From positions 36,782,164 through 36,846,163 of the forward strand of contig CM049315.1 of NCBI GenBank assembly GCA_026874595.1: a DNA stretch of 64,000 bases. Reading direction: 5' to 3'. Positions 1-40,059 of this stretch are shown in pieces. Within the stretch, counting starts at the first letter, position 1. Every line of letters begins with the position of its first letter. The notes below the pieces were generated by a model. The model did not search any database, was not told where the DNA came from, and saw nothing but the letters and a program-made list of their open reading frames with translations. This stretch comes from Sipunculus nudus. Taxonomy: Eukaryota; Annelida; Sipuncula; Golfingiida; Sipunculidae. Position numbers and translations under genes: made by a program.

Positions 1-587
1 CCTCATCAAAGCAGGGGCTTAGCAAGGAGGTGCTGAAGCCCCTCCCCCACCCCTATCTGACTTTGTAGGGACGTAGCCAAGATTTACAAAAGGGGGGTGG
101 GTGGTATTGGGGGATAGGGGGCGGTGGGGGGGGGGCTGTTCTTGGCTGCAGAAATAAATTGGGCATATATGTATGTAAAATGAAAGGAAATCTAAGATTC
201 TGTGAAGAACTAGCGAAGAACCAGATTCAATATCTTTATAATGTTAACACACAAAACAAGAGAAACATGTGCCAGAGCATTAATGAAATTTGGGAATGGG
301 TGAAAAGGAGTCAATATATATATCAGAATCTCATTACAGATTCATAAATAATGTCCACGGGATAAATCTATGTGTATACATTATTACAGATCAAAGTGTA
401 CAGTAATATAAATTGACTGGTAATTTCATGTTTTTTTTCAAAAATTTATTTTCTATATTTTTCTAGCGTCTTGTAATTGTAACTTCAATATAATAAGCAA
501 AGTCGGGTGAGTAGGGAGGGGGTCCTGGCCCCCTGCGGCACCCCCTGGAGATGGCCCCTGCTCTGCAAGACTTCTAAAATTGTTTCA

Positions 588-649
588 AGTATATATAAAT
601 ATATATAATACATATGTATGTATGTTTATATATATATACATACATTTAT

Positions 650-701
<52 letters not shown>

Positions 702-721
702 ATATATATACACACACATAT
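588..721. repeat. Compound (TA)n/(TATG)n microsatellite
   Basis: About 130 bp of TA and TATG/TACA units, with a short CA run at its right end. Confidence 0.9.
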
Positions 722-1689
722 GAATCAACACAGAGGTTCAAAATCTTTAACAAAGTTTAATGCTCAATATTAGAGGAAATGTTAACTTATTATTTATTTG
801 TCTGGAATGCATTATTCCATTATATATCAGGGACAGGAAAATGCTTCGTCCAAAGCAAATCGTGCTGGTAAGAATTAGTTGAATTTATTTCGCTTCAGTT
901 CAGAATGTATTGAGACTTGATCCTTTATAAACATCAACTTTTCACTGTTCAAAAAGGTGTGTTAATGATAATTTTATATAAAAATAAACTTTCACCGGAT
1001 ATTGCTCACAATTTTCGATCAATGAGCAATTCCTAGTATTGATCGTTCTATAAAGAAACCAATTGCACGTATCTCACATTTAAAGAAAATACTCATTAGT
1101 GCTACAGGCTGTCGACAGAGACATACATGAGATGTAATATATGCTGGCGTTGACGAATAAGAATTAATGATATTATTAAACTTCTTATTGATCTTTAAGT
1201 GAAGGTTGATATGAAGCCTAGCACGGGCTTTCAATACACGAGTACATAGGGTTTATTTTGTGGATTGCGTCTATCTGACACGGAGATCCTTATCAGGTTC
1301 AAACTGGCAGATACAAGTTTAAGAGTCGGTAAGCGTAACTCAGTAGTTGGTAACCTTTATCTGTTGTGTATTAACGTACACGGTCTAACATTAAAGCAGT
1401 ACTTAGCAACGGGGTATGACTGGTATGCTGCTGATTTTAGCAACGTACGGATGATAATGAATGTATAAACACTCTCACAAGTGTTCTTAAATTAAATCAT
1501 CCATCAGAGATACTTCCCATGCCTTTCTTTGGGTTCGTAGAATCTCTTAATCAAACATCAAGTGGGCCAGTGATCATGTAATAGGGTTTTTGTTTTGTGA
1601 AGTATTCTGTCATGCTGACATCACATATTTTAGTGCTGACACTTTTATCAGTCCCCAGATCGGAGGTTAATGTCTTTGAACAATTATAA

Positions 1690-1692
<3 letters not shown>

Positions 1693-1747
<55 letters not shown>
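1693..1747. repeat. (TA)n microsatellite
   Basis: An uninterrupted TA run of about 55 bp. Tyr-Ile repeat ORFs across it are artefacts. Confidence 0.95.
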
Positions 1748-1750
<3 letters not shown>

Positions 1751-2449
1751 CAATGCTTGTAATTTGCGGGGGTAGGGGTCTGTGATACACCCCTACTCCT
1801 CAATGAGGAGAAATATGTTGAACGGATGTGAAGTTTTGTGGATTTCAAAAATTATACAGACGGGCAATGAAGAGGCAATGTAGTTGTCGCGCTGGAGGGA
1901 ATCTCGTTTGTTTTACATTGCACCTTCGAACCACTTGTTTAGAAAAAAATTGAGATTCCTGGACGCTCACGATGCGTTTTGAAATCACATAAGATCTAGG
2001 AGTGGATATGTGTGTCAAATTTTTCAGAATTAAAATTTAGGCAAATATTAAAAAAAGAAAATACGCCATTAACGTGTCATAATATTATTATATATATTGT
2101 TTTATAAAATATGGTCAGTGGTCATTTGTCAGCAAAGTAACAATAGTTTGTTAGAGGTAGTAGGCAGCTTTAAATGGCAGCTGCAAGAGACTTTCTTGAT
2201 TCCCTCGGTCCTACAGCCAGTTCGTACGTCCGACAGGCTGTCCGGACACCTTGAACTGAGCTTCCGAAAAAAAATGTTTAAATTAATATTATTCATGAAA
2301 AAAATTATGAACAGAATTCTGGATCACGTATGTGACCAAGGCGGAATTTCTTATATTCTGTATTATTACTCGATGTGTAGGAAAAAGGAAGAGTGACGCC
2401 TTTTAGATAAATAAGTCTATGAGGCGTCAGTCTTCACCTTAACCTATAT

Positions 2450-2456
<7 letters not shown>

Positions 2457-2501
<45 letters not shown>
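2457..2501. repeat. (TA)n microsatellite
   Basis: An uninterrupted TA run of about 45 bp. Confidence 0.95.
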
Positions 2502-2505
<4 letters not shown>

Positions 2506-3177
2506 TTCGTATAAATCGTTCTCCGTAGTCAACTTGTACTGGTTTAAAATCAGAGAAGCAGGGAAATCTGCAATCAGTCATATATTATACCAGATTCTAT
2601 TGTCATTTGTAGCGGTGACAGTGAGTTTGAACAACACCGCCTGTATGGAGGTCTAAAAGTATGCGGAAAATTTATAATCAGGGCTTTCCTATAGATTTAG
2701 TGTACTTTACGTGGATCCGGGATTTTCTTAGATGTATATATACCCTGTAATTCCTTCCGCTTATTAAAAGAACAGATTTGATCAGCAATCGTGGGCCGTG
2801 AGAGTGACGTAATTAAAAAATCAAATAACGGAAGCAATGATTGCATTCACCTCGTCCACAGGATGTTTTTACTGCATTATACACTGTATGCATTTATTTA
2901 ACTTAATATCGTTATGTCATCGACTGATCAACAGCCGGTGTTTCCCTGTATGTGTTTTTGTTATATATGTGTTTGTTTAGATATTAATATTATTGTTATT
3001 ACTGAAATAATGTTTGAGAGTAGAGTCATATGTGAAGGATTCATTGGTGGAATGAAGCGAGCCGGTATTACCTGACCCAGCCAGGAGGCACGGGAATGAA
3101 CACTTACTTGCTCATTGTGTAGTTATTTCAGCTGTATGGCCCGCCAACAGTGGCCAAATAAACATTTTTTTACCACA

Positions 3178-3484
3178 GGCTTGCTAGCTCCTGTATTTGT
3201 ATCGTGTACGGCTGCATGCTTGTCAGCTCCTGTATTTTGTATCATGTACAGCTACATGCTTGAGGGCTCCTGTGTGTGTATCGTGTACGGCTGTATGCTT
3301 GTTGGCTCCTGTATAGTTTACGGCTACATGCTTACGAATTTGTATTATATATCGTTTACAGCAATACTTTTTTAGCTCCTGTATTTGTTTCGTGTACGGC
3401 TTAAATGCTTGCCGGCTCGTGTGTTTTGTTTTCTCGTACGGCTACAGGTTTGCCGGTTCCTGTATTGTGTAGAGTGCATACGGC
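3178..3484 (+). repeat. Degenerate ~43-bp minisatellite
   Basis: About seven units share GCTCCTGTATTTGT, CGTGTACGGCT and ATGCTTG elements in the same order. The array stops exactly where the TIR element at 3485 begins. Confidence 0.75.
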
Positions 3485-3948
3485 TACACTAAAAAAACAG
3501 ATTGGTTAAATATATAACCAATTTAATTGGTTAAGCCAGTTTTGGTTGTTTTAACCAAGATATTGTTTATCTTAACCAATGCATTGTTATGGTACTAACC
3601 AAACCAGTTGGTTGTTTTGACCAATTTTAATTGGTTAACAGAATAAACATACTGTATGTAGGTTTAACCAATTTATTGGTCAATCGATAACAAAAATATT
3701 GGTTACTTTAGCACAAATATATGACCAATCTGGTTGTTTGAGATGATATTGGTTGATTTAACCAACACGTTGGTAATTTCAACCAACTTGTAACCAAACT
3801 CATTGGTCATTTTGACCAATTTTTATTGGTCGACCCTTTGGTTGCATATATTTAACCAGTTTTCTTGGTTGACTTAAATATTGGTTAATTTTATCAATTT
3901 AACCAGTTAAATTGGTTATATATTTAACCAATCTGTTTTTTGAGTGTA
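3485..3948. mobile_element. Foldback TIR element built of TTGGTTA/TAACCAA units
   Basis: The ends are near-perfect inverted copies about 49 bp long, starting TACACTAAAAAAACAGATTG and ending in its complement CAATCTGTTTTTTGAGTGTA. The interior is full of short AACCAA/TTGGTT units in both orientations. It has no coding capacity and looks like a MITE. Confidence 0.8.
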
Positions 3949-3955
3949 CGGAAAC

Positions 3956-3956
<1 letters not shown>

Positions 3957-4016
<60 letters not shown>
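3957..4016. repeat. (TA)n microsatellite
   Basis: A TA run of about 60 bp between the foldback element and the Penelope-like relic. Confidence 0.95.
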
Positions 4017-4017
<1 letters not shown>

Positions 4018-4019
<2 letters not shown>

Positions 4020-5425
4020 CACCGTACCATATGATAAAGCTTTCTATACTGAACTTCATGTCCAAAACTGAACTTGGCATCGTGTCCAAGCAGATCCTCG
4101 AGAGCATCAATAACAGGGTTCGCCAAATCACCAACCTTCAGCAATGGAAAGACACTCAGTCCGTGACAAAGTGGTTCACTGACTTACCAAATAAGTCCCA
4201 GCTGAAATTCATAAAATTCGACATTGTCGAAATTTATCCCTCCATCACTGCAGAGTTGCTGTCCAAAGCCCTAAATTATGCTAAATCCCTTATTAAAATC
4301 AGAGACACTGTTATGTCCATCATCTTGCACTCCAAGAAATCACTACTCGTCTGAGATAACGCTTCCTGGGTAAAAAAGCAATGTGGGAGTTATGACGGGG
4401 CAGAGGTATGTGAGCTAGTTGGGCTATACCTTCTTAATAAGTTTTGTGACCGCTTCAGTAAAGGCAACATTGGCCTATATCGAGATGATGGACTCTCAGC
4501 CTTCAAGCTATCCGGAGCACAGGCAGACAGAGCCCGTAAGAACATATGTAAGATCTTCAAATATTGTGGCCTGAAAGTGACTGTTGCAATTCTTCTCAGT
4601 CAGACGGATTTCTTTGATGTAAACTTCTACCTCCCGTCTGGAAAGTTTTGGCCCTACAGAAAGCCGAACAACGAGCCAGTTTATATTAACTCTAAGTCTA
4701 ATCATATGCCCTGCATCATTAAGCATCTCCCATCATCGATTTGCAGCAGAGTCGCTTCAATATCGTGCAACAAAGAAGTGTTTAATAATGCCAAACCCAT
4801 GTACGAGAAAGCGCTGCACGATGGCGGGCTCGACGGCAAACTCGAGTACATGCCACAGCAAAGTACAAAAAACGAGCGACGCAGACGCAAACGCAAAGTC
4901 ATTTTGTTTAACCCACCTTTTAGCCAATGCGTAACCACTAACGTAGCTAAGCGATTACTGAAACTGATTGACCAGCATTTCCCCAAACACCACCGCTACC
5001 ATAAGCTTTTTAACAGCAACAACGTCAAAGTGAGCTACAGCTGTACAAGCAATATGGCCGCCATAATAAACAGCCACAACACAAAGGTCCTAATCCCCAC
5101 CCCAGAACCCAACACAGGCAACCCAAAAACTGTCCCCTCGGCGGCAAATGCATCACCGAGTGCATAGTTTATAAAGCAACAGTTTCCCCGCCCACCAAAC
5201 CTAGAATTTAAAGGACCAGGAATTGAACCACACAGTCACATGGAATATAGCTCAACGTGCGGCACCATACCGGTGTGGAACACGACGATGTGACGTAGGC
5301 CTCAGCGAGAAGATAGTGATCGCAACTGAATACACGACATCCATGTACAACAAAAGAGCTGAAATCGTCTCCACTTGTAGGCACAAATTCCGCTATGATA
5401 AAGTCAAAGATGCCCCTGATTAAAA
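4018..5425 (+). mobile_element. Decayed Penelope-like retroelement (RT plus remnant of GIY-YIG region)
   Basis: One frame runs from about 4026 to 5165, broken by a single TGA at 4352-4354. It holds the RT palm motif FDIVEIYPSI (4217-4246) and the catalytic YRDDG (4478-4492). It continues into a linker reading FFDVNFYLPSGKFWPYRKPN, then ILFNPPFS and KVSYSCTSNMA, all as in Penelope-like elements. After a frame change come CPLGGKC and IVYKATV, then WNIAQRAAPYRCGTRRC and NKRAEIVSTCRH (5241-5400), the usual C-terminal Cys-rich part. The GIY-YIG core between them is deleted. The 5' part of the RT is missing at the TA tract. It is not active. Confidence 0.85.
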
Positions 5426-5429
5426 CTGT

Positions 5430-7204
5430 TTGAATAGTCCGACCTATGTGAGAAGCACTTGGGCCCTAAAACATTTCGAGTTTTTGAACCTTTTGCCCTC
5501 TATCACCGACACTCTAATTTTTCATGTCAATGTCTGTTACCCAGACCCCCTGAGGTTGTAGCAGGCTCTCGTTTGTTTACACTAGCAACCAGGTATAAGT
5601 CACGACAGGTGAGTGAAAGTCTTAAATTCAACTCAATCAATTAAGATGTTTACAAGTAAGTGATGGATCATAAGAACCTGAGTTTAATGTATATTGCCCA
5701 ACCTCCGTACCATATTTTAAAGCTTTCTATACTGAAACCATCATTGCTCATAACAAGTTTCCTCCTTCGAATTAAACATGACTTAGTGAGTAACCTGAAT
5801 TTCCGTGTGGATCTCTAGATACACTGTCACTGTATATTTTATTGATTGCATACAATCCAGAAACCCATGTGCAGTGTACGTGTATTTCAGGTCTGGCCTG
5901 ACGATTCATATAATGATAAAACCACTATATACATATACACGTACGTACATAAATGTAATGACGTTCATAGCCGGACATGTTAGCATATATGAATATGTAT
6001 TTTTGTAAATTTCAAATTATAATATGTTCATTACCTTCTAAGTAAGCTGAACTTAATTGTTGGTGTAATTATGCATGAGTTATGTATCTGAGCATCGAAT
6101 GTATCTAGAAGAATAACTGGGGCATCCCAACATATGACTTATTATTTTCTTGATTTATAAATACCCGCTATTCAATTATTTACTGTGTTGATTTTTCATG
6201 ATTTTTCAAATATCACGTGCCAAGATCAGTTGTTCAAATGGTTTATTATGCCGACGGCCGAAGTATTATACAAAACAATGACAACACCGGCCGATACTGT
6301 TCTATCATATGTAATATGTTTATAATCACTTGGAATATCATATTACATGAAAAAAACCGAAACAGAATGAATTTTCTCTATGCAATTTTATTCTATGTTC
6401 GAGAAGCAGGTAATATTAAACATGTAAGGTACAAGCTATAAAACATGTCAAAAGTAGTAATGTTAATAACACATTTGTTAAGGAACCTAGGAACTATTTT
6501 AAACACCGAGTAATATATGGATATGCACATTTGCTAATATGTATTATATTTTTTACTTCAAAACTATAGAAACAACATGGAACCCCTAGAGAGCATTCAA
6601 AGAGCGCAAACCTCCGCAAACACGATATATTTTGGATAAAATACTCTACAAAGAAGCGGGTGAATTTGTAGAAATCCGCATCCAAATCTGCCGAAATTGT
6701 TACTGATTCGCAGCAAAGTTAAATCACTACTACCTTTAGAGTAGACAACACAATTTCAATGAAATATATTTATGTTTCATCGGAGAATGTATACGGTTAA
6801 AAATATATAAAAAAATGGGTGAATTTTGACTGGATCTGCATCGAGGATCCTCCGTACTATATTCACTTCATCCATGACTCATGCTCAGCCTTCCGGAAGT
6901 ATCATTTCATTCAATGAGAACTTCAGGAGATGTTGTGTGGACAAAGAATCAATCAGATAAACAGAGACAATTGTATACACGTATACCAGCGCAGGTAACC
7001 GCATGTATGTACATTAAGTACAAAGAAGGAGAGAAATCTGCAATTGTGACTTCTGACTACTGGTTATCTTCTTGTTGACAAAGTTTAAGCTTCCGTTTTC
7101 TTTCTGACGACTTCATTTCTACACATATCCAAAAACGGCATGAAATGGAGAACAGCCGTTACAATTTGCATCGTCTTACATAAAACCCCGGGGTCTGATT
7201 GGGG
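5430..7204. other. Intergenic, downstream of gene A
   Basis: It holds a copy of the Penelope flank (5701-5737) and AT-rich sequence without recognisable genes. The ORFs here are short and without domains. No clear AATAAA on the minus strand was found close to the gene A stop. Confidence 0.4.
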
Positions 7205-34506
<27,302 letters not shown>

Positions 34507-34757
34507 GTTACACGATGTCTATGTCAAAATGTGAAACCTAAGAACACTATATGAACGTTATTTTTTCTCCTTTTCGATCGTCTTCTAATTACTTCTCTTT
34601 CAAGTTAATTGGGTTCCGGCGTAAGTGCTAAGTTAAGTATAGCACACATTTTCTTCCTGGTTGTCTAACTTGACTGCGCATGCCCGATGAACCGCTTGTT
34701 TGGAACAGTGCCAGTATTACGTCGTATTTTGTTTGATCTGCTCAGGGATCTAGGACT

Positions 34758-34769
34758 GTATATACATAC

Positions 34770-34833
<64 letters not shown>
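34758..34833. repeat. (CATA)n/(TA)n microsatellite
   Basis: A few CATA units grade into a TA run of about 50 bp. Confidence 0.95.
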
Positions 34834-34836
<3 letters not shown>

Positions 34837-35109
34837 GAAGAAGCTCGTCTCAGGAAGGGGTTATACCAGGTTTGTTAAATACATTTGCATTTAAATGCAG
34901 GGTACAAGAGACTTTGCTTTTGCTGTCGCATCTAAATGCAGCTTTAAAACGTTTTACATTCAAATGTGAATGTAGCACTAAAGTGCTATATTAGAATAAG
35001 AATAACAATAAAAGAATCGTGTAATAATTTGTCAATCACATGTTCTACCATTACTGGTTTCCGCATTAGTTACTCATAACAATATACCCATCTCTTGATA
35101 TCCGGTAGT

Positions 35110-35124
35110 AACACACACATACAC

Positions 35125-35159
<35 letters not shown>
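35110..35159. repeat. (CA)n microsatellite
   Basis: A CA run of about 50 bp with one CCT interruption near the start. Confidence 0.95.
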
Positions 35160-35161
<2 letters not shown>

Positions 35162-36070
35162 TAGTCGCATTTCAAACCAGCCCTGGTCTGGTCATTGTTT
35201 CAAGCCCGTACGAATGACCTTTTTATAAACACCATTTTCGCAAACACAAAATGTGTATGTTAATTATATATATTTTTAAATTTCAGGTTATTTTTAAGAA
35301 CTGATATTCAGACAAATATTTAGGAGTGACTGAACAAGTTGAAGACCGTCATAAAAGTGCATACACAGATGTTGCGTATACATATCCTGATTTAATCCAC
35401 AGTATTTTGATCGTATGATCTGAAGTTAGCTGGAGTTTAACCTTGAGTTTACTTATCACGCGCATAGCTGCGTCGTCCAGTGCATTGATCAAAGAACTGT
35501 GACCTAAAATCATACCCGGCATGGTACGTTTAAGGTTATCTAGGAGCCCTCTCGGGGGAAGAGACTGTGTCTTTGCTACGTATGAATTTCATTGGGTAAA
35601 CCCACAGCAGACCGACCCGAGCTGTGCAATCGTCATCCTTGGTATTGTTTGTTTTGGAGAGAGACACATTTTTGACTCTATTTTTAATCACCCACAGTTT
35701 GAAGAAGCTTAAGAGGCTCTTTAACTTATGTTTTTTTAAGAACTGAAATCTTGCTAACCCTCTGTAACTGTTTACTCAGCATGAGGAAGGGTCTGTTTTA
35801 ACCCGCGTCGGTCATTTCGTCTGTTTGTCTCTGAGCAAGTTTGTGCATGAATCGACATAAACTTTAGATGTTTTGAAGCTGTCAAAAGAAATTGTTATGG
35901 ATTGATGGTCTGGATTGGATGGATTGAATGTGGGAAAACAGGTATAAAGGATATGTCGATTTAAGAAAGGGGTATACGTAATGTTGGAAATATTTAGCAT
36001 TGGTGCCCGCGTCTTGTACCATTTTGGCTTAATAAAAGATTTAATGAAAAAAGGAAAAGTTGTATAATCG

Positions 36071-36076
<6 letters not shown>

Positions 36077-36131
<55 letters not shown>

Positions 36132-36172
36132 CAGAAGGCGTATATAAGTAAGGTGTATAACATTTTGCGCAC

Positions 36173-36225
<53 letters not shown>
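36077..36225. repeat. Paired (TA)n microsatellites around a 46-bp core
   Basis: TA runs at 36077-36127 and 36174-36225 flank GCGCCAGAAGGCG...TTTTGCGCACG. The Tyr-Ile ORFs on both strands are artefacts. Confidence 0.9.
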
Positions 36226-36228
<3 letters not shown>

Positions 36229-37383
36229 GATTGCATAATTAAGAATACTTCTCCTTACACCATATTATATCAAATTTCCTTGACCCTGATTTTCAGGTTC
36301 ATCCCCGTAAAACCGTTCAGACCGGACACATAATTGATCCGGGCTGCCACAGCTGACTGCCTTTTTTTAATCATCTAAGCAATTCCTCGTTGGTTTCGAT
36401 GGTTCATATGCATGAGCATCGTCTAGCTGTCTTATTTGATAAGAGCTCGTCCATATTATTGTGCTTATTTGTAATAAAATGGCTTTTAAAGGTGATTTCA
36501 TAATATAACTTTACAAGGGGTGAAATTACATATATGAAAATAGAAATCTGCATTCCTACGAAAGAATGCCTGCGCCATGTGGGTGCCCCTGTTGTGGGTT
36601 GCTCCAAAAACCGTGTTTGCGTTCACGTATTCGGTCTATATCCAAAAGTTCATTGGTGCACATGCGATTTTGCATATGTAAATATTATTGATGACGTCCC
36701 TGAATCCTGGTTTTGTGCCGGGCCCACACAAAAATCTAATCAAATCTGCTTTTGCCATTTATGGATTGACCTGAAATTTTCATGAGATTCCGTTATGATT
36801 GCGTGAGTTGTAAACAAACACACCAGCAAAACCCTCACGTATGTAGATGAACATTCCGTGTTTTATATATATATACATGACCTAACTCAGAGCCGGATCC
36901 AAACCAAAACCATAACGCGCAACTGAGGTGATCTCGTAAGTGCTTCCAAACACAGGTCAACTTAGAATTCCCCGCGCGGCTCGATGTGCACGAGAAGAAG
37001 TACTTATAGGGGTGTTTTTTACTAGTCACTGCATGATTACACAGCCACATGCATTACCAAAAGAATGTGTTTATATATATTGAAATTCTATGTCGTTTGC
37101 ACCTACGTATTGCTGATAACTATAGGTACAGTAGAAAAGAACAAAGCGTGCCTATGAACTGTCCACTTGTACCACTATAATACCCACCTTGAGATCAGAG
37201 TGTACTTTTTCAGCTTTACTGTATATTTATGGATATATACATTTCCTTTGTTTACCGTAGACTACCTGAGAAGTAAGTATATATCGCCACTGATGATCAA
37301 GTCCAAAACAAAGCCGGGATAAAGATACACTTTTACAAAGAAGTATATGCAGATAATAAAAAAAACAGAAATAACCATACTTA

Positions 37384-37453
37384 ACATCTACTTCACACTT
37401 TACAATATTCCACAATGGGTGAACATATGTGAAGAGTTCACTGTCAGCTTCAC
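37384..37453 (-). other. Isolated exon-like segment
   Basis: It has a strong acceptor (poly-T then CAG) and a GTATGG donor around an open 70-nt segment reading GEADSELFTYVHPLWN, then IVKCEVDV. No neighbouring exon or known domain was found. It may be chance or part of an unseen gene. Confidence 0.25.
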
Positions 37454-38049
37454 CTGAAAAAAAAACGCTATGAATTGTTGATATTTTGCGACTGTTCCTT
37501 CTCATCTCTTTGGAGCCCCAGTGGAGCACCTCATCCAGAAAGGATCATTAAATGCACAATGACTATTATATGTATACGGAAGAAAATTAACTGTAAAAGA
37601 AGGCATTTCACCGGTTTTCTTTAATAGCGATTTTAATAGGGGCGATTCATATTTTAACCCCCCTTGGTAATTGAATTTTCATACAAATGATACGTTAATG
37701 CTATTATTTGTTTTAACATTTGGTAGTCATTTCCGGTAAAATTTCTGGCCTCCAGGTTATATGTTCAGCTTCCACTGTCTATATCGTAGACGAGATGTGG
37801 GAAAGGTACGGAAGAAATCTATGATATATATTTCGTGGCGATGTCGCCAATCAGGATAATATTTTTTTAACAAGTTTATTAACAAAAAAGTACAAAAGAC
37901 TGCAAAAAGTACATACAAAAAAGTACATACACATAAGTACATATACAGAGAACATAAAAAAAAACATATCAGTACACAAACATGTAAACAGACATATCAC
38001 TTGCAATTCGTTTGAAAGTCATGTTTCGCTTACTCCTTTATCAACTCTA

Positions 38050-38170
38050 TCAATTTTCCGCTGGCGACCCGGGTTTCAATCCCAGTTGATGCCATGAGAT
38101 CGGGCTGTAGCGGCCTGCCCAAGGTCGATGGTTCTCTCTGAGCTCTCCGGCTTCCTCCATCTCTCTCACT
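38050..38170. mobile_element. SINE-like fragment
   Basis: GGGTTTCAATCCCAG resembles a tRNA B box. It is followed after some 60 bp by GGCTTCCTCCATC, a motif common in SINE central domains. Only one copy lies in this window. Confidence 0.4.
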
Positions 38171-38496
38171 ACGATCTTCAACTCTATCAGTATCTTCTAT
38201 TTTCGCCTACAATATCTAACTGTATAACGACTCAATTCACTGTCAGTGAGTCAGTTTATCAACCCTTTTTGCCCTGAGCAAAACAATATAATAAGGAAGA
38301 ACAAAATTCTCCAAAAGAAAGCAACATCACAGAATAAAAATATTCATATATATATGAGTCAATCAATAAAATATTAGTTAGTTGGTTTGGTTAATCAATT
38401 AATTCTAAGGAGGTTTAATTAAGCTACTCAATTATGCTTGAGAGTTGGTATTTATTTGTCTTGCCTGTTTTAACTGGTATACATTAATATATGTAA

Positions 38497-38522
38497 CATA
38501 TATATATATATATATATATATA
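38497..38522. repeat. (TA)n microsatellite
   Basis: A TA run of about 26 bp. Confidence 0.9.
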
Positions 38523-39571
38523 TTGGTTACTAAAGTTTTCATGTTTATCCGATTATGTTCACTGTTATATAAAAGGAAATTCCTTGCTGGATATCGGTGA
38601 TAATAAATTTCTGGGTTCTTGTTCAATTAGATTACTCTAAATATCTGATCATAGTGAGACTGTTATAAACATTCCGAAATTAAATTATCTGGATTTTCCC
38701 CTTACTCTTTGCAAAGAGTATATTTACTTGAATTAATTTTATTTAATTGGTACAGAAATAAATTCGAAGTCAACCTACGATGTATATTGATATATTGAAA
38801 TATATGTAGCTTTGCTGATATTGTGGTTTCATATATCCCTGGTACACATCCATATCTATAACTGTGCTAATTTTTTTTTTCATTTTAAATGCATTTTCTG
38901 GAGAAACTTTATGTTTATCCATGGAGATACAATGAAATATTGTTAAATCACCTTGGTTTATCCTCTAGTTCATCATATATATTTTGTTCCTTTCTTATTA
39001 GTTAACACAATTTCACCCAATTTTAATTGAATTTCTAGGCGTGGCTATATGTCTGTTCACCATAATTTGTTAACACCTTCGTGAAATTACTTGAAATATA
39101 CTGTTTTATTCATGGAGTAATAACATATTGCCTTTGATCTGGATCAGGATATGTATTTAGAATCCATTTTTGTTGACTACTAGAATATTACTCAAAGAGG
39201 TGGGTATTTTTCCTTTCTTTTTTTTTTGTTTGAAAGAGGTGAGTATAGGGCTGCTATAAATCTTAAGATTTATAGGATAAATATAGCAAATGGCCCCACC
39301 CCCTTCAAAACACACCTGTCAAAAATTTTCAAGACACTTCAAGTCCAAACCGGGCATTTCTAAGGTGTGGCCAACCTCCCGCCAGATGTTATTTCCGCTC
39401 AAAACGTCCCCTTACCAGTTAGGAAGCGTGGGACGGCCGGGAATACTTGTCTCAACTGTCAAACCTTGAGCTGCCAAAGATCTTGCTATAAATGAAGCAT
39501 ACGACATCTTGTCTTGTAGTTTATAACAACATCCCACTCTCCAGGAGGCTAAAAATGAAACTGCTAGAGGG

Positions 39572-39576
<5 letters not shown>

Positions 39577-39669
<93 letters not shown>

Positions 39670-39680
39670 TGTGTGTGTAT
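39577..39680. repeat. (TA)n with (GT)n end
   Basis: A TA run of about 90 bp with one interruption, followed by GTGTGTGTGT. Confidence 0.95.
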
Positions 39681-40059
39681 TAGCAAAGCTAATCTTACTA
39701 ATATCTATATAAAATGCAGGTGTGTACGTTTATGTATGTAATGTATATGTATATAATGTGTACATACTATGAATGTATTTAAAGTATACATGTATTTGTA
39801 TGTATGTATTGATTTACAACCAGGTAGGAAAATCAAGGAAACAACGTCGGCCTACTTTTACTTCGGCTTGCATTCACAACGTTACCTTCATCAGAAAATG
39901 CACTTGCCTTGTTTCCAGGTGTCAGCAATGAAACCCCGATTTTATGATAAAGGAAACAGTACACTGACAATAAATAATTAAACTGATCCACAGGGCCGCA
40001 CGCAAGTGAGCAATACAGAAAAACCATCACATGAGGACTGCTGTTGTCATGTTGCGCTC

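Larger units (their letters stand above)
1..3177. other. Intergenic, AT-rich, no gene seen
   Basis: I see no exon with paired splice sites. The stretch holds C/G-rich scraps of the kind ending dispersed elements (around 30-140 and 520-560) and three (TA)n tracts. Small ORFs at 159, 1265 and 2097 have no recognisable domain. Confidence 0.5.

Noticed and set aside
2097-2396. 99-residue plus-strand ORF
   Set aside because: No domain, and the composition is like the surrounding AT-rich DNA.
3916-4134. ORFs with long Tyr-Ile or Ile-Tyr runs, also at 1551, 29566 and 35994
   Set aside because: They are translations of (TA)n microsatellites in either frame and have no coding meaning.
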